Assembly: GCA_903920145.1 (NCBI GenBank)
Contig: CAIXKV010000065.1
Coordinates: forward strand, 1-64,000
DNA length: 64,000 nt
DNA from: an uncultured Rhodospirillales bacterium
GTDB taxonomy: Bacteria; Pseudomonadota; Alphaproteobacteria; Azospirillales; Azospirillaceae
Reading direction: 5' to 3'
Position 1 is the first letter of the stretch, and the number at the start of each line of letters is the position of its first letter. Below, piece by piece: positions 49,661 to 60,341 of the stretch. Position numbers and translations under genes: made by a program. The notes below the pieces were generated by a model that did no database searches, was not told the origin of the DNA, and worked only from the letters and a program-made list of their open reading frames with translations.

Positions 49661-51592
49661 ATGGAACTTGCCGCTGTCTTTCCGCCTCTTTTGGGCTCGA
49701 TTATCGCCGGATTTTTCGGGCGCTGGATCGGTGTTCGGGGCGCGCAGATCATTTCCTGTGCCGGCGTTGTGAGCGCCGCACTGACGTCGGCCTGGCTGTT
49801 CAATGATGTGGCCTTGCAGGGGCACGCTCGAACGGTTGAGGTGTTCACCTGGATCAAGTCGGGTAGCTTCGTTGCGCCGTGGGCGCTGAGGTTTGATACC
49901 CTGACCGTGGTGATGCTGATCGTCGTCACCTTTGTGTCCTCGTGCGTCCACATCTATTCCATAGGTTATATGGAAAAGGATCCGCATCGGCCCAGGTTTC
50001 AGTCGTATCTGAGCCTGTTTACCTTTGCGATGTTGATGCTGGTGACCTCGGACAACTTCATCCAGCTCTTTTTTGGCTGGGAAGGGGTTGGCCTGATGTC
50101 CTACCTTCTCATTAACTTCTGGTATCATAAGGCAAGTGCCAATGATGCTGCGATCAAGGCTTTCATTCAAAATCGGGTGGGAGACTTAGGTTTTGCTCTT
50201 GGTATTTTTGTCGTGTTTTACCTATTTCATGCCGTTGATTTCGGAACGGTGTTCGCTGCGGTGCCGGGAGTTGCGGTCCAGCAGATCCACTTCCTCGGCT
50301 TTGAGGTTAATGGCCTGACGTTGGCGTGTTTGCTGCTCTTCATGGGGGCGGTCGCGAAGTCAGCTCAGGTTGGTCTGCATAGCTGGCTAATTGATGCCAT
50401 GGAAGGTCCGACCCCAGTGTCGGCCCTAATCCATGCGGCGACCATGGTGACGGCAGGCGTGTTCATGGTCGCGCGGTTGTCACCGATGTTTGAGTTTTCG
50501 CCAACGGCTTCGGCGGTGGTGACGGTGTTTGGTGCGACGACGGCGTTCGTTGCGGCGACGATCGGCATGACACAGTTTGATATCAAGCGAATCATCGCTT
50601 ACTCGACCATGAGCCAGCTTGGCTACATGATGTTTGCTTGCGGTGTTTCGGCGTACAACGCCGCAATTTTTCACTTGATGACGCACGGCTTCTTTAAGGC
50701 GCTGTTGTTTCTCTCGGCAGGCTCCGTGATTCATGCCATGTCGGATGAACAGGATATTCGTAAGATGGGCGGCTTGTGGAAGCTGATCCCTGTTACCTAT
50801 GTGGCTCTTTGGATTGGTAGTCTGGCGTTGGCAGGTATTCCGTTGTTCGCGGGTTACTTCTCAAAAGATATGGTCTTGGAGGCAGCCTATGCTGCGGGGA
50901 CGCCTGTTGGGACTTATGCCTACTGGCTGGGCATTATAACCGCAGGGCTAACGGCGTTTTACTCGTGGCGCTTGCTGCTGTTGACTTTCCACGGAAAGCC
51001 GCGTGCCGATCATCACGTCATGGATCATGTTCATGAATCTCCGGCTGTGATGCTGTTGCCGATCAGCTTCTTGGCTGCGGGGGCTGTGTGTGTTGGTTTC
51101 CTGGCTTACTCCTGGTTTGTGGGCGGGGATCGGGTTGGCTTCTGGCATGATGCGGTGCTGATTTTACCTGGGCATGACAGTGTTGCTGCGGTTCAACACG
51201 GGGCTGTGCCGGCGTGGGCTGAGAATTTGCCGACGATGGTCGCGCTTGCGGGAATTGTCAGTGCGTACTTGTGCTACATGGTGTGGACGGGGCTGCCTGG
51301 TTTCTTCTGCCGGACGTTTAAGCCGATCCATCACTTCCTGTATAACCACTGGTACTACGATATCTTAGTGGATCGCTTTATTGTCGAACCGTCCTTGGCT
51401 TTGGCTCGGGGGGTTTGGAAATTGGGCAATGGAACCACGCTCGATGGCTTGGGGCCGCGTACCTTGGTGGCGGCGACCCAGTATGTTGGTCAAAGAGCTG
51501 TTCGCTTGCAGTCTGGTTACGTGTTCCACTACGCGTTTGCCATGGTGATCGGCCTCGTTGTGCTGGTCTCGTGGTTTTACGTGAACGGCTAA
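49661..51592 (+). CDS. nuoL: NADH-quinone oxidoreductase subunit L
   Basis: Largest antiporter-like subunit, 643 residues, at the distal end of the membrane arm. It has the family core FFGWEGVGLMSYLLINFWY, SAQVGLHSWLIDAMEGPTPVSALIHAATMVTAGV and the MTHGFFKALLFLSAGS helix. The final about 110 residues form the long lateral helix and last membrane segment (FAMVIGLVVLVSWFYVNG). Confidence 0.97.
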   Translation: MELAAVFPPLLGSIIAGFFGRWIGVRGAQIISCAGVVSAALTSAWLFNDVALQGHARTVEVFTWIKSGSFVAPWALRFDTLTVVMLIVVTFVSSCVHIYSIGYMEKDPHRPRFQSYLSLFTFAMLMLVTSDNFIQLFFGWEGVGLMSYLLINFWYHKASANDAAIKAFIQNRVGDLGFALGIFVVFYLFHAVDFGTVFAAVPGVAVQQIHFLGFEVNGLTLACLLLFMGAVAKSAQVGLHSWLIDAMEGPTPVSALIHAATMVTAGVFMVARLSPMFEFSPTASAVVTVFGATTAFVAATIGMTQFDIKRIIAYSTMSQLGYMMFACGVSAYNAAIFHLMTHGFFKALLFLSAGSVIHAMSDEQDIRKMGGLWKLIPVTYVALWIGSLALAGIPLFAGYFSKDMVLEAAYAAGTPVGTYAYWLGIITAGLTAFYSWRLLLLTFHGKPRADHHVMDHVHESPAVMLLPISFLAAGAVCVGFLAYSWFVGGDRVGFWHDAVLILPGHDSVAAVQHGAVPAWAENLPTMVALAGIVSAYLCYMVWTGLPGFFCRTFKPIHHFLYNHWYYDILVDRFIVEPSLALARGVWKLGNGTTLDGLGPRTLVAATQYVGQRAVRLQSGYVFHYAFAMVIGLVVLVSWFYVNG

Positions 51593-51613
51593 GCGTAAGA
51601 GGGGGGTTTTGCC

Positions 51614-53146
51614 ATGGCCGGCTGGCCGATTCTGTCTCTGACGACCTTCCTGCCTCTGGTTGGAGCCGCCTCGATCCTGGCGATTCGTGGTGATGCGGCT
51701 ACAGTGGCACGCAACGCAAGGAACATCGCGCTGTGGACAACGCTGGCGACATTTCTTTTGTCGTTGCTGTTGTGGGCGGGATTCGATCCCAACGTGACGG
51801 GGTACCAGTTCGAAGAGCGGGCTGATTGGATACCGGCTTTCAATATCTCCTATCACATGGGGATCGACGGTATCTCTCTGTTCTTCGTGCTGCTGACGAC
51901 TTTCGTGACGCCGCTGTGCATCCTAGCGAGTTGGGAACGCATACAACACCGGGTGAAGGAGTTTATGATCGCGTTTCTGGTCTTCGAAGCTGCGATGACT
52001 GGGATTTTCTGCGCGCTTGATTTCCTTCTCTTTTACCTGTTTTACGAAGCTGTGTTGCTGCCGATGTTTATTATCATCGGTGTTTGGGGCGGTCCACAGA
52101 GAGTTCCGGCGGCACTACGCTTCTTTCTCTATACCATGGCCGGTTCGGTCTTCATGCTGATCGCCCTGCTGGTATTCTATTTCAACTTTGGCACCACTGA
52201 TATCCCGGTCCTGATTGCTCAGGGGCACACGTTGTCAAGCAGCACTCAGATATGGTTGTGGTTGGCCTTGGCGGCTTCGTTTGTGATCAAAATACCGGTG
52301 TGGCCGGTGCATACGTGGTTGCCTGATGCCTATGCCGAGGCGCCTGGTGGGGCCGCTGCGTTGCTGGCTGGTGTGTTACTCAAGGTTGGCGGCTATATTT
52401 TCTTGCGCTTCTCGATCCCGATGCTTCCGATTGGGAGTGAGGTGCTGGCGCCTTTGGTTTATGCGCTGGCGGTGATCGCTCTAATCTATGTGTCAGGTGT
52501 TACGGTGATGATTACGCTGGCATATGGTGACCTGAAGAAATGGGTTGCTTATGCGACGCTCGCTCACATGGGTTTTGGCTACATCGGCATGTTTACCATG
52601 ACGACTCAGGGATTGCAGGGCGCGGTGATCGTCATGCTCTCCTATGGATTGATTTCAGTCGCGCTCTTTTGCTGCGTTGGTATGCTTGAGGAGCGAGCGA
52701 ATACACGGGATATTGCTCGGTTCAGTGGCGTTGTCGAAACCATGCCGGTCTTTGCCTTTGCAATGATGGTCTTTATGTTGGCCTCGTTGGGGGTTCCTGG
52801 GACCAGTGGTTTTGTTGGCGAGTTCTTGGTTCTGGTCGGGGCATACCAAGCGAGCAGTTGGTTGGCGTTGTTCGCTGGGACCATCCTGGTCTTGGGTTGC
52901 ATTTACTTTCTATGGATGTACCGCTTGGTGGTGTTCGAGAAGGCAGAAAGGGCGGACAGCTCGGGCCTCAAAGACCTCAACTGGCGTGAGGTGGCCATTG
53001 TTGTTCCATTGGTGCTGGTCATCCTTTGGATTGGCATTTATCCGGACAGCTTTATCCACGAAACCACCGCGACGGTGGGCGATCTCATCAACCATTACCA
53101 GACCGCGCTGGCTCAGGCTGGCAGCGTGGCTGTTGCTCTTCATTAA
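51614..53146 (+). CDS. nuoM: NADH-quinone oxidoreductase subunit M
   Basis: Antiporter-like proton-pumping subunit, 510 residues, about 14 helices. It shows YHMGIDGISLFFVLLTTF, FYEAVLLPMFIIIGVWGG with the conserved membrane Glu, and PVWPVHTWLPDAYAEAPGGAAALLAGVLLKVGGY with its lysine. Lies 21 bases after nuoL. Confidence 0.97.
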   Translation: MAGWPILSLTTFLPLVGAASILAIRGDAATVARNARNIALWTTLATFLLSLLLWAGFDPNVTGYQFEERADWIPAFNISYHMGIDGISLFFVLLTTFVTPLCILASWERIQHRVKEFMIAFLVFEAAMTGIFCALDFLLFYLFYEAVLLPMFIIIGVWGGPQRVPAALRFFLYTMAGSVFMLIALLVFYFNFGTTDIPVLIAQGHTLSSSTQIWLWLALAASFVIKIPVWPVHTWLPDAYAEAPGGAAALLAGVLLKVGGYIFLRFSIPMLPIGSEVLAPLVYALAVIALIYVSGVTVMITLAYGDLKKWVAYATLAHMGFGYIGMFTMTTQGLQGAVIVMLSYGLISVALFCCVGMLEERANTRDIARFSGVVETMPVFAFAMMVFMLASLGVPGTSGFVGEFLVLVGAYQASSWLALFAGTILVLGCIYFLWMYRLVVFEKAERADSSGLKDLNWREVAIVVPLVLVILWIGIYPDSFIHETTATVGDLINHYQTALAQAGSVAVALH

Positions 53147-53164
53147 GGCGCGGGGGCGGGAGAC

Positions 53165-54619
53165 ATGACGATGGCCGAAATTCCTAGCATCTTGCCGGCG
53201 ACGCCTGAGATATTCTTGGCTTGTTCTGCGTTGGCTCTTTTGTTGCTGGGTGTGTTTAAGGGGGATTGCGCCACTCGGTTGGTCTCCCACTTGGCGGCTG
53301 CTGCGCTGTTGGTGGCGGCAATTCTCGTGCTGAGCCATAGCGGCGCTCGCGTCTTCGCATTCAACGGCATGTTTGTGGTCGATGGGTTCGGGGTCTTCAT
53401 GAAGACCCTCGTTCTGATTGGCGCTGCGGCGGTCGTGATGGTTGGGCAGGGGTATGCTGCCCAGCAGCGCATGAATCGGTTCGAACTTCCGGTTTTGATC
53501 GTCCTGTCGACAGTCGGCATGATGATGATGATTTCGGCCAACGATTTGATGGCGCTGTACATGGGGTTGGAAACGCAGAGCTTGGCGCTGTATGTGCTGG
53601 CGGCATTCCGGCGTGATACTCAGACTTCGACCGAAGCTGGTTTGAAGTATTTCGTGTTGGGAGCCTTGTCGTCAGGGTTGCTGTTGTTCGGAGCATCCTT
53701 GATTTACGGGTTTACCGGCACGACGAACTTTGACCGGATCGTTGCCGTGCTGGCTTCGGCACCAAAGGCCGAGATTGGGATCGTCGTCGGCATGGTCTTT
53801 ATGATTGCCGGCTTGGCCTTCAAGGTTGCCGCAGTGCCGTTCCACATGTGGGCGCCCGACGTTTATGAAGGATCGCCCACTCCGGTGACGGCCTTCTTTG
53901 CGGCGGCGCCGAAGGTGGCGGCTGTGGCTCTGCTGCTGCGCGTGTTGATCGATCCGTTTGGTGGTCTTACGGATCAATGGCGTCAGATCATCACCTTCAT
54001 GGCCGTGGTTTCGATGGTTTTGGGGGCGGTTGGCGCCATTCAGCAGACCAACATTAAGCGGCTCTTGGCGTATGGCTCAATCGGGCATGTCGGCTATATC
54101 TTCCTCGGCCTTGCGGCTGGAAGTGAGCAGGGGGTGCGGGGTATCCTGATATACTTGGCGGTATATTTGGTTATGACCGTTGGCACCTTTGCGGTTGTCC
54201 TTTCGATGCGTCACCAGGGGCGCCCGGTGGAAAATATCGCCCATTTTGCCGGGCTGTCGCGGACGCATCCGATGATGGCTTTGGTGATGGCGCTGTTCAT
54301 GTTCTCGATGGCTGGCATCCCGCCGTTGGCTGGCTTCTTCGGTAAGTTCTATGTCTTCCTGGCTGCCATTGAAGGTCATCTCTACGGTTTGGCGGTGATC
54401 GGTGTTTTGACCAGTGTGATCGCAGCGTTCTACTACCTGCGTATTGTTAAGCTGATGTATTTCGATGAGACCCCAGTAGAGTCGATTGATCAGCAGAATG
54501 ATGGTGCGGTCACTGTGGTTTTGGTCGGCTGTGGCGTGTTTACGGCCCTGTTCTTCTTCTTCCCGGTTCCAATCATGAGCGGTGCTGCTTCTGCCGCAGC
54601 TTCGTTGTTTGCCGGATGA
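53165..54619 (+). CDS. nuoN: NADH-quinone oxidoreductase subunit N
   Basis: Antiporter-like subunit, 484 residues. Landmarks are [70 protein letters not shown] and [17 protein letters not shown]. It completes the 14-gene complex I set. Its stop overlaps the birA start, coupling the respiratory operon to four unrelated genes, a linkage common in alphaproteobacteria. Confidence 0.97.
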   Translation: MTMAEIPSILPATPEIFLACSALALLLLGVFKGDCATRLVSHLAAAALLVAAILVLSHSGARVFAFNGMFVVDGFGVFMKTLVLIGAAAVVMVGQGYAAQQRMNRFELPVLIVLSTVGMMMMISANDLMALYMGLETQSLALYVLAAFRRDTQTSTEAGLKYFVLGALSSGLLLFGASLIYGFTGTTNFDRIVAVLASAPKAEIGIVVGMVFMIAGLAFKVAAVPFHMWAPDVYEGSPTPVTAFFAAAPKVAAVALLLRVLIDPFGGLTDQWRQIITFMAVVSMVLGAVGAIQQTNIKRLLAYGSIGHVGYIFLGLAAGSEQGVRGILIYLAVYLVMTVGTFAVVLSMRHQGRPVENIAHFAGLSRTHPMMALVMALFMFSMAGIPPLAGFFGKFYVFLAAIEGHLYGLAVIGVLTSVIAAFYYLRIVKLMYFDETPVESIDQQNDGAVTVVLVGCGVFTALFFFFPVPIMSGAASAAASLFAG

Positions 54620-55434
54620 ATGAGGCTTTGGTCATTTCCAGTCGAGGTGATGACGCGTTAGCCTTGGTTCTTAGGACGCTAGTATTTGAGTGTTTGGACA
54701 GTACCAATGATGAGGCTCGGCGTCGTGCAGAATGCGGCGCCGAGTCTGGTACGGTGGTATGGGCGCGCCGGCAGTCGGCTGGTCGTGGTCGTCGGGGGCG
54801 GTCCTGGGTTTCCCTGGAAGGAAATGTGTATTGTTCCGTCCTACTGCGGCCCTGTTGCCCTTTGGCAGCAGCGGCCCCGTTGTCTTTCGTGGCGGCTGTT
54901 GCCGTGGCTCGTGCCGTGGGCGAAATGTTGCCATCTGAAAAGCGTGTTCAACTCAAATGGCCGAATGACGTCCTGATCGATGGCCGCAAGGTTTCTGGGG
55001 TGTTATTAGAGTCCGGTACGGATTCATCGGGCAACGTGGACTGGGTCTCGGTTGGCGTTGGCATTAATGTCTGCCATTTTCCCGAGGAAACCGACTATCC
55101 GGCGACGTCGTTGGTTGCTGAAGGGCTGGTAACTTGGGAGGTCGAGGCGGTTTTGAAGAGCTTTCTTGATCATTTTGTCCAGTGGTATCGGATATGGCAG
55201 ACGTTTGGTCCGGCACGGGTGCGCGCCGCGTGGCTTGAGCAGGCGGTTGGGGTTGGTGCATTGATTTCTGTCCGTTTGCATCGAGAGACCCTGACGGGGA
55301 CGTTCGTCGGTTTGAGCGAGGATGGCGCTTTGCTCCTGGCTCCGTCAGAGGGGGGGCCGATTCGCTTGGTCTCTGCGGGGGATGTTTTCTTTCCTGGGAT
55401 GGTCGCAGCGCCGACCGTTGTCCCGGTTTTTTAA
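54616..55434 (+). CDS. birA: Biotin-[acetyl-CoA-carboxylase] ligase, no DNA-binding domain
   Basis: Attaches biotin to the carboxyl-carrier protein of acetyl-CoA carboxylase; 272 residues. The catalytic domain shows [12 protein letters not shown], the biotinyl-AMP loop [31 protein letters not shown] and [10 protein letters not shown], with a C-terminal SH3-like domain ([16 protein letters not shown]). The N-terminal helix-turn-helix of E. coli BirA is absent, so it is not a repressor. ATG overlaps the nuoN stop. Confidence 0.95.
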   Translation: MNEALVISSRGDDALALVLRTLVFECLDSTNDEARRRAECGAESGTVVWARRQSAGRGRRGRSWVSLEGNVYCSVLLRPCCPLAAAAPLSFVAAVAVARAVGEMLPSEKRVQLKWPNDVLIDGRKVSGVLLESGTDSSGNVDWVSVGVGINVCHFPEETDYPATSLVAEGLVTWEVEAVLKSFLDHFVQWYRIWQTFGPARVRAAWLEQAVGVGALISVRLHRETLTGTFVGLSEDGALLLAPSEGGPIRLVSAGDVFFPGMVAAPTVVPVF

Positions 55435-55451
55435 GTTTTGGGCCTAACGCG

Positions 55452-56240
55452 ATGCTGCTAACCATTGATGCAGGGAATACCAACGTCGTTTTCGCGGTGT
55501 ATGAGAATGGAACGCAACGCGGATTGTGGCGTTGTGCCACGGATGCCAAGCGAACCGCAGACGAATATGCAGTGTGGTTAACGCAGCTTTTGACGCTTCG
55601 TGGTTTGTATCCTAAACAAATCTCCGATGCCATTATCGCCAGTGTGGTTCCTGGGGCGACCTTTAATCTGAAAAGGTTGTGTAAGGATCATTTTCGCTGC
55701 GAGCCTTTGATTGTCGGCGATGCTCGCCTTGACCTTGGGGTCAAGGCCGTGGTGGGGCGGCCCGAGGAAGTTGGCGCTGATCGGCTGGTCAACGCCTATG
55801 CGGCGGCGCAAGCGTATCGTCCGCCTTTAATTATTGTTGATTTTGGCACCGCGACGACCTTCGATGTGGTTAATAGTGACGGTGATTATTGCGGCGGAGT
55901 GATTGCGCCGGGCATTAATTTATCACTGGAGGCTTTGGATCGCGCTGCGGCTAAGTTGCCGAGGGTGGAGATTGTCCAACCGGCTCGGGTCATCGGGACC
56001 AGCACCGTGGCCTGTATGCAGTCCGGTATCTTTTGGGGTTATATTGGTTTGATTGAAGGTCTTGTTGGGCGGATTCGAAATGAATTTCTGGCCGAAGTGC
56101 CGGCGGCGGCGATGCCGGTAATCGCCACAGGCGGGTTGGCGGTTTTGTTTGCCCGTGCAACCCCTGTCATCGATCATGTCGATGCTGAACTTACTTTGCG
56201 AGGGCTGGTGCTGATTCACAATCGTAACAGGTTATCATGA
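55452..56240 (+). CDS. coaX: Type III pantothenate kinase
   Basis: First step of CoA synthesis, 262 residues, ASKHA fold. Motifs are [19 protein letters not shown] (phosphate 1), [17 protein letters not shown] with the substrate-binding region, [25 protein letters not shown] (phosphate 2) and [12 protein letters not shown] near the end. Eighteen bases after birA; its stop forms ATGA with the ribonuclease J gene. Confidence 0.96.
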   Translation: MLLTIDAGNTNVVFAVYENGTQRGLWRCATDAKRTADEYAVWLTQLLTLRGLYPKQISDAIIASVVPGATFNLKRLCKDHFRCEPLIVGDARLDLGVKAVVGRPEEVGADRLVNAYAAAQAYRPPLIIVDFGTATTFDVVNSDGDYCGGVIAPGINLSLEALDRAAAKLPRVEIVQPARVIGTSTVACMQSGIFWGYIGLIEGLVGRIRNEFLAEVPAAAMPVIATGGLAVLFARATPVIDHVDAELTLRGLVLIHNRNRLS

Positions 56241-57925
56241 CCCGAGCAGTCGCTGCGCATCGCCCAGGCGCCGACGCCCTGTATTTCCTGCCACTCGGCG
56301 GATCGGGCGAAATTGGTATGAATCTCAACCTCTACGGCCATGATGGAAAATGGCTGATGGTTGATCTTGGCATTGGTTTTGGTGACGAGACTATGCCGGG
56401 AATCGATATCTTGGTTCCGGATTTAACTTTTATCCGAGAGCGTCGCGATGATCTGGTGGGGTTGGTGTTGACCCACGCCCACGAAGATCATCTTGGCGCC
56501 GTTGGTCGTCTGTGGCGGGAGTTGGAGTGTCCGGTTTTTGCTGCGCCTTTTACGGCGGCGGTGCTGCGTCGGAAGCTTCATGAATACGGATTGAGTGGCC
56601 GTCTTCCGATCACTGAGGTTGTGGGTTCGAACAGAGTCGACGTTGGGCCGTTTCAGATCGAGATGATCGGTGTGACTCATTCGATTCCGGAGTCGCGGGT
56701 TTTGGTGATTCGAACCGCCGCCGGAACGGTCGTTCATACCGGGGACTGGAAGCTAGATCCAGAACCTTTGGTCGGCTCGGTGACCGATGAAGCGGCGTTG
56801 GCAGGACTTGGGGACGAGGGGGTGTTGGCGTTGGTCGCGGATTCGACCAATGCCTTCGTTCCTGGCTCTTCGGGGTCCGAGGCATCGGTGCGGGACGGTT
56901 TGACCGAACTGATCGGGCGTTATTCTGGCCGCGTGGCGGTGACGTGCTTTGCGACCAATGTTGCTCGGCTGGAAAGCATCGCGGTAGCGGCGGCGGCTCA
57001 TGACCGGCGGGTGGCGTTGGTTGGCCGTTCGCTGTGGCGTATCTTTGAGGCGGCGCGGAGCTGCGGGTACTTGGCCGGGGTTCCTGAGTTTCTTTCGGAA
57101 CATGACGCAGGATACTTACCGCGCGACAAGGTTGTGTTGATTTGTACCGGCAGTCAAGGGGAGCCGCGTTCGGCGTTGGCGCGGGTTGCCGCAGGTGACC
57201 ATCCGCACGTTACGCTCAATGCGGGAGACGTGGTTATTTTCTCGAGCCGCGACATTCCAGGAAATGAAAGGGCGATTGGAGAGGTTCAAAATCGCTTGAT
57301 TCGGCAAGGGATCGAAATTGTAACTCGCCATCGGGCGCATGTGCATGTCTCTGGGCATCCAGCACGCGATGAAATGACGCGTATGATCAATTGGGTACGT
57401 CCGCGCATTGCGGTGCCGGTGCATGGCGAGCGCAGGCATCAGGTTGAGCACGCTCAATTGGCGAAAGATTGCCAGATTCAGGACGTGATCATCCCTAGCA
57501 ATGGCTCCTTGATTCAGTTGGCTCCAGGGCCGGCGGAGGTCATTGCCGAGGTGGCCCATGGTCGGTTGGCTGTGGATGGAAAGCGCTTGGCCCGGCTGGA
57601 TGGGGGCGCGATGCGGAGCCGGCATCGAGTCATCCATAACGGTGCTGCGGTGGCGACAGTGGTTTTGAATCCGCGCGGCGAATTGGCTGTAGCCCCTCGG
57701 TTGGCCGCCTTGGGGCTGGTGGACGAGGACGAGGATCGGGATCTCCTGTTGGATACTGTAGACGCCATTCGCGAAGCCGTGGCGGCTGTGCCAAAGTCCG
57801 CGCGGCAGGACGATCAGGTGGTGATTCAGGCGGTGCGAAGTGCCGTTCGGCGGGCCTTTAATGCCAGTCATGGTAAGAAACCGCAGACGGAAGTGCATTT
57901 AATTCGGCTTCCAACTCTTGTTTGA
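56237..57925 (+). CDS. rnj: Ribonuclease J
   Basis: Metallo-beta-lactamase/beta-CASP ribonuclease with endo- and 5' exonuclease activity in mRNA decay and rRNA maturation; 562 residues. Metal ligands appear in [13 protein letters not shown] (about 77-89) and [12 protein letters not shown]; the beta-CASP part has [42 protein letters not shown] and VPVHGERRH. The coaX-rnj pair is typical of alphaproteobacteria. Confidence 0.95.
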   Translation: MTRAVAAHRPGADALYFLPLGGSGEIGMNLNLYGHDGKWLMVDLGIGFGDETMPGIDILVPDLTFIRERRDDLVGLVLTHAHEDHLGAVGRLWRELECPVFAAPFTAAVLRRKLHEYGLSGRLPITEVVGSNRVDVGPFQIEMIGVTHSIPESRVLVIRTAAGTVVHTGDWKLDPEPLVGSVTDEAALAGLGDEGVLALVADSTNAFVPGSSGSEASVRDGLTELIGRYSGRVAVTCFATNVARLESIAVAAAAHDRRVALVGRSLWRIFEAARSCGYLAGVPEFLSEHDAGYLPRDKVVLICTGSQGEPRSALARVAAGDHPHVTLNAGDVVIFSSRDIPGNERAIGEVQNRLIRQGIEIVTRHRAHVHVSGHPARDEMTRMINWVRPRIAVPVHGERRHQVEHAQLAKDCQIQDVIIPSNGSLIQLAPGPAEVIAEVAHGRLAVDGKRLARLDGGAMRSRHRVIHNGAAVATVVLNPRGELAVAPRLAALGLVDEDEDRDLLLDTVDAIREAVAAVPKSARQDDQVVIQAVRSAVRRAFNASHGKKPQTEVHLIRLPTLV

Positions 57926-57961
57926 TGGGCCGTGGTTGAACTGGGATAGGGAACAGTCGTC

Positions 57962-58366
57962 ATGATCGGAAAGCTCAATCATGTGGCTATCGTTGTGCCG
58001 GACTTGGCGGCGGCGACGGCTCTGTATCGGGATACGTTGGGCGCCACCGTTTCGGCGCCGGTTGATCAGCCGGCCCATGGGGTCACGGTGGTTTTCGTTG
58101 AATTGCCGAATACGAAAGTCGAATTGTTAGCGCCACTCGGGGACACTTCACCTGTTGCCAAATTCCTGATCACGAATCCTACTGGGGGTATCCACCATAT
58201 TTGTTACGAGGTGGAGGACATTCTTGTCGCCCGGAACACGCTTCAGGCGGCAGGCGCGCGGGTGCTGGGAAATGGTGAGCCGAAGATCGGCGCCCATGAC
58301 AAGCCTGTATTGTTTCTGCATCCTAAAGACTTTCTGGGGACTTTGGTTGAATTGGAACAGGCCTAG
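57962..58366 (+). CDS. mce: Methylmalonyl-CoA epimerase
   Basis: Interconverts (R)- and (S)-methylmalonyl-CoA in propionate metabolism; 134 residues, glyoxalase fold with two beta-alpha-beta-beta-beta units. Metal ligands are visible in KLNHVAIVVPDL (His7), GGIHHICYEVEDI and the terminal LVELEQA Glu. It is the last gene of the nuo-birA-coaX-rnj-mce cluster; the proline-tRNA ligase gene often next is not here. Confidence 0.93.
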   Translation: MIGKLNHVAIVVPDLAAATALYRDTLGATVSAPVDQPAHGVTVVFVELPNTKVELLAPLGDTSPVAKFLITNPTGGIHHICYEVEDILVARNTLQAAGARVLGNGEPKIGAHDKPVLFLHPKDFLGTLVELEQA

Positions 58367-58477
58367 AGAGGGCTAAGGTTGGGGCGCGAGGTCTTTCTTA
58401 CAAGAGCGATGGCGCGCGCTATGGACCGCTAACCTGCGGCAGGTCTGCACGATCAAATGAGAGAAGGCAGTCGGGAC

Positions 58478-60223
58478 ATGTTCAGATTTCTGTTTCGTCT
58501 GTTCGCCCTCTTTGGGTTTGTGGTGGTGGTTGCAGTTGGGGTTGGTGGCTTTTCCTTGTATAAGGTCTTGTTTCCGGTATCAGACATACCGGAGACTGTC
58601 GTTCTATCGATTGATCTTGATCAGAAGATGGTCGAGCTGTCTTCCGATGACTCGATGTCTGGGGGGCTATTGGGCGGAGGCGCGAGTCTTCGCGATGTGA
58701 TCGATGCCCTTGATCGCGGCGCGGGCGATCCGCATGTCAAAGGGGCGGTGCTGCGGCTGGGGGATGACGGCGTGGGGATGGCCCAGGCCCAGGAGGTCCG
58801 GGCGGCATTGGCTCGATTCCGCACGGCTGGAAAGTTTACGACCGCTTATGCGGATTCCTTCGGGGAATTCGGGCCGGGGAATCAGAGCTATTATTTGGCC
58901 AGTGCCTGTGATCAAGTTTGGTTGCAGCCGGTGGGGCTGGTTGGGCTGACCGGGTTGTCTGCGGAAATGCCCTTTGCCCGTAAGATTTTAGACCAGTACC
59001 ATATCCTTCCAGAAATCGAGCATCGCGAGGAATATAAGAGCGCGACGGAGACATTGACCGAGCCGACCATGTCCAGGCCGCATCGGGAAATGTTGGAAAG
59101 CTTGCTTGATGACATGACGGGACAGTTGGTCGATGGTCTTTCGGCCTCGCGCAAGCTGGAGCCGGCGGCGGTGCGTCGATTGATCGATGATGGCCCTTTT
59201 GTGGACCGGGAAGCCAAAGAGGCTGGGCTGATCGATCGTATTGGATATTACGACGAATTGGTGGACGAGACCTTGGATAAGGCCGGCGGCGATTCCGGTC
59301 TGGTGACGCCTGGTGATTATCTGGAGGTTGCCGGGGAACCCCACGAGAATGGGCCGACCGTTGCCTTGATTTTTGTGGTTGGCGGCATTGAGCGCGGTGG
59401 TGGGGGCGTCAATCCGATACTGGGCGGGGAAACCGTCGGTTCGGATGCCGTGGTTTCGGCCTTTCAGGAGGCGATGGACGACGACGATGTGCGCGCGATC
59501 CTGCTGCGGATTGATAGTCCCGGTGGTTCGGTGGTGGCATCGGAAACGATTCGGCGTGCCGTGTTGCAAGCCAAGGCTGCGGGCAAGCCGGTCATTGTCT
59601 CCATGTCTGACACGGCGGCTTCTGGCGGTTATTGGATCGCCATGGACGCTGATCGGATCATCGCCGAGCCGGCGACCTTGACGGGTTCCATCGGTGTGAT
59701 TGTGGGGAAAGTTGCGACCGGCGGGTTATGGGACAGTCTGGGGGTGAGTTGGGATAGCGTTAGGCGCGGGCAGAATGCGGGCATCTGGTCCAACATCAAT
59801 GGCTACAGTCCGAGCGAACGTGCCCGTGTGACCGCTATCACCGACGATATTTACGCCACTTTTACTCGGAATGTTGCCGAAGCCCGTCATCTTTCGGCTG
59901 ATCGGGTGCGGGAGATTGCGCGCGGGCGGGTGTGGACCGGCCAACAGGCGCTTAAGTTGGGGTTGGTGGACGAGTTGGGAGATTTGGACTTAGCTTTGCG
60001 GCGGACGCGGGAAGCGATCGGTTTGGCGGCAGACGCCCCGGTGAGTTTAGATGTTTATCCCCGTCCACGCAGCGGGATCGAGCGTTTGGTTGAACTCATT
60101 TCGAACAGTGCCGCTGGGGTACGGGCTACAGCTCAAGCCGTGGCTCCAGTGGCTCGGGCGGTGGCGCCACTTGTTCGCAGCGGCCAGGACGCGCGGATGC
60201 CTTCGACCGGGCTGACCCCGTAG
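58478..60223 (+). CDS. sppA: Signal peptide peptidase SppA, 67 kDa type
   Basis: Membrane serine protease of 581 residues that degrades cleaved signal peptides. One N-terminal membrane helix (LFALFGFVVVVAVGVGGFSLY) precedes two ClpP-like domains. The catalytic dyad is Lys187 (REEYKSATE) and Ser382 (DTAASGGYW), matching the Lys-Ser arrangement of E. coli SppA (K209/S409). The start at 58478 puts the hydrophobic helix near the N-terminus; an ATG seven codons upstream is possible. Convergent with an ArsR-type gene. Confidence 0.93.
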   Translation: MFRFLFRLFALFGFVVVVAVGVGGFSLYKVLFPVSDIPETVVLSIDLDQKMVELSSDDSMSGGLLGGGASLRDVIDALDRGAGDPHVKGAVLRLGDDGVGMAQAQEVRAALARFRTAGKFTTAYADSFGEFGPGNQSYYLASACDQVWLQPVGLVGLTGLSAEMPFARKILDQYHILPEIEHREEYKSATETLTEPTMSRPHREMLESLLDDMTGQLVDGLSASRKLEPAAVRRLIDDGPFVDREAKEAGLIDRIGYYDELVDETLDKAGGDSGLVTPGDYLEVAGEPHENGPTVALIFVVGGIERGGGGVNPILGGETVGSDAVVSAFQEAMDDDDVRAILLRIDSPGGSVVASETIRRAVLQAKAAGKPVIVSMSDTAASGGYWIAMDADRIIAEPATLTGSIGVIVGKVATGGLWDSLGVSWDSVRRGQNAGIWSNINGYSPSERARVTAITDDIYATFTRNVAEARHLSADRVREIARGRVWTGQQALKLGLVDELGDLDLALRRTREAIGLAADAPVSLDVYPRPRSGIERLVELISNSAAGVRATAQAVAPVARAVAPLVRSGQDARMPSTGLTP

Positions 60224-60250
60224 GCGTTAGGGCTGGGTCTTTCGAGTGGA

Positions 60251-60310
60251 AGGGCCGCCGTCGCGGCCCGATACCGGCGATGTGTCAGTATCAGGGCTCG
60301 CCGGTAAAAC
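60251..60310. repeat. Partial/variant member of the structured intergenic element
   Basis: AGGGCCGCCGTCGCGGCCCG plus ATACC (60251-60275) is the exact reverse complement of the GC-rich core in copy 1 near 15838-15865. It is followed by a new hairpin, ACCGGCGA/TCGCCGGT, in the position of the ACCAACGGC/GCCGTTGGT hairpin. It lies between the convergent sppA and ArsR-family genes. The outer conserved blocks are missing. Confidence 0.65.
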
Positions 60311-60341
60311 CCAGGAAAGCCAGTCTCGGAGTGCTACGGAT

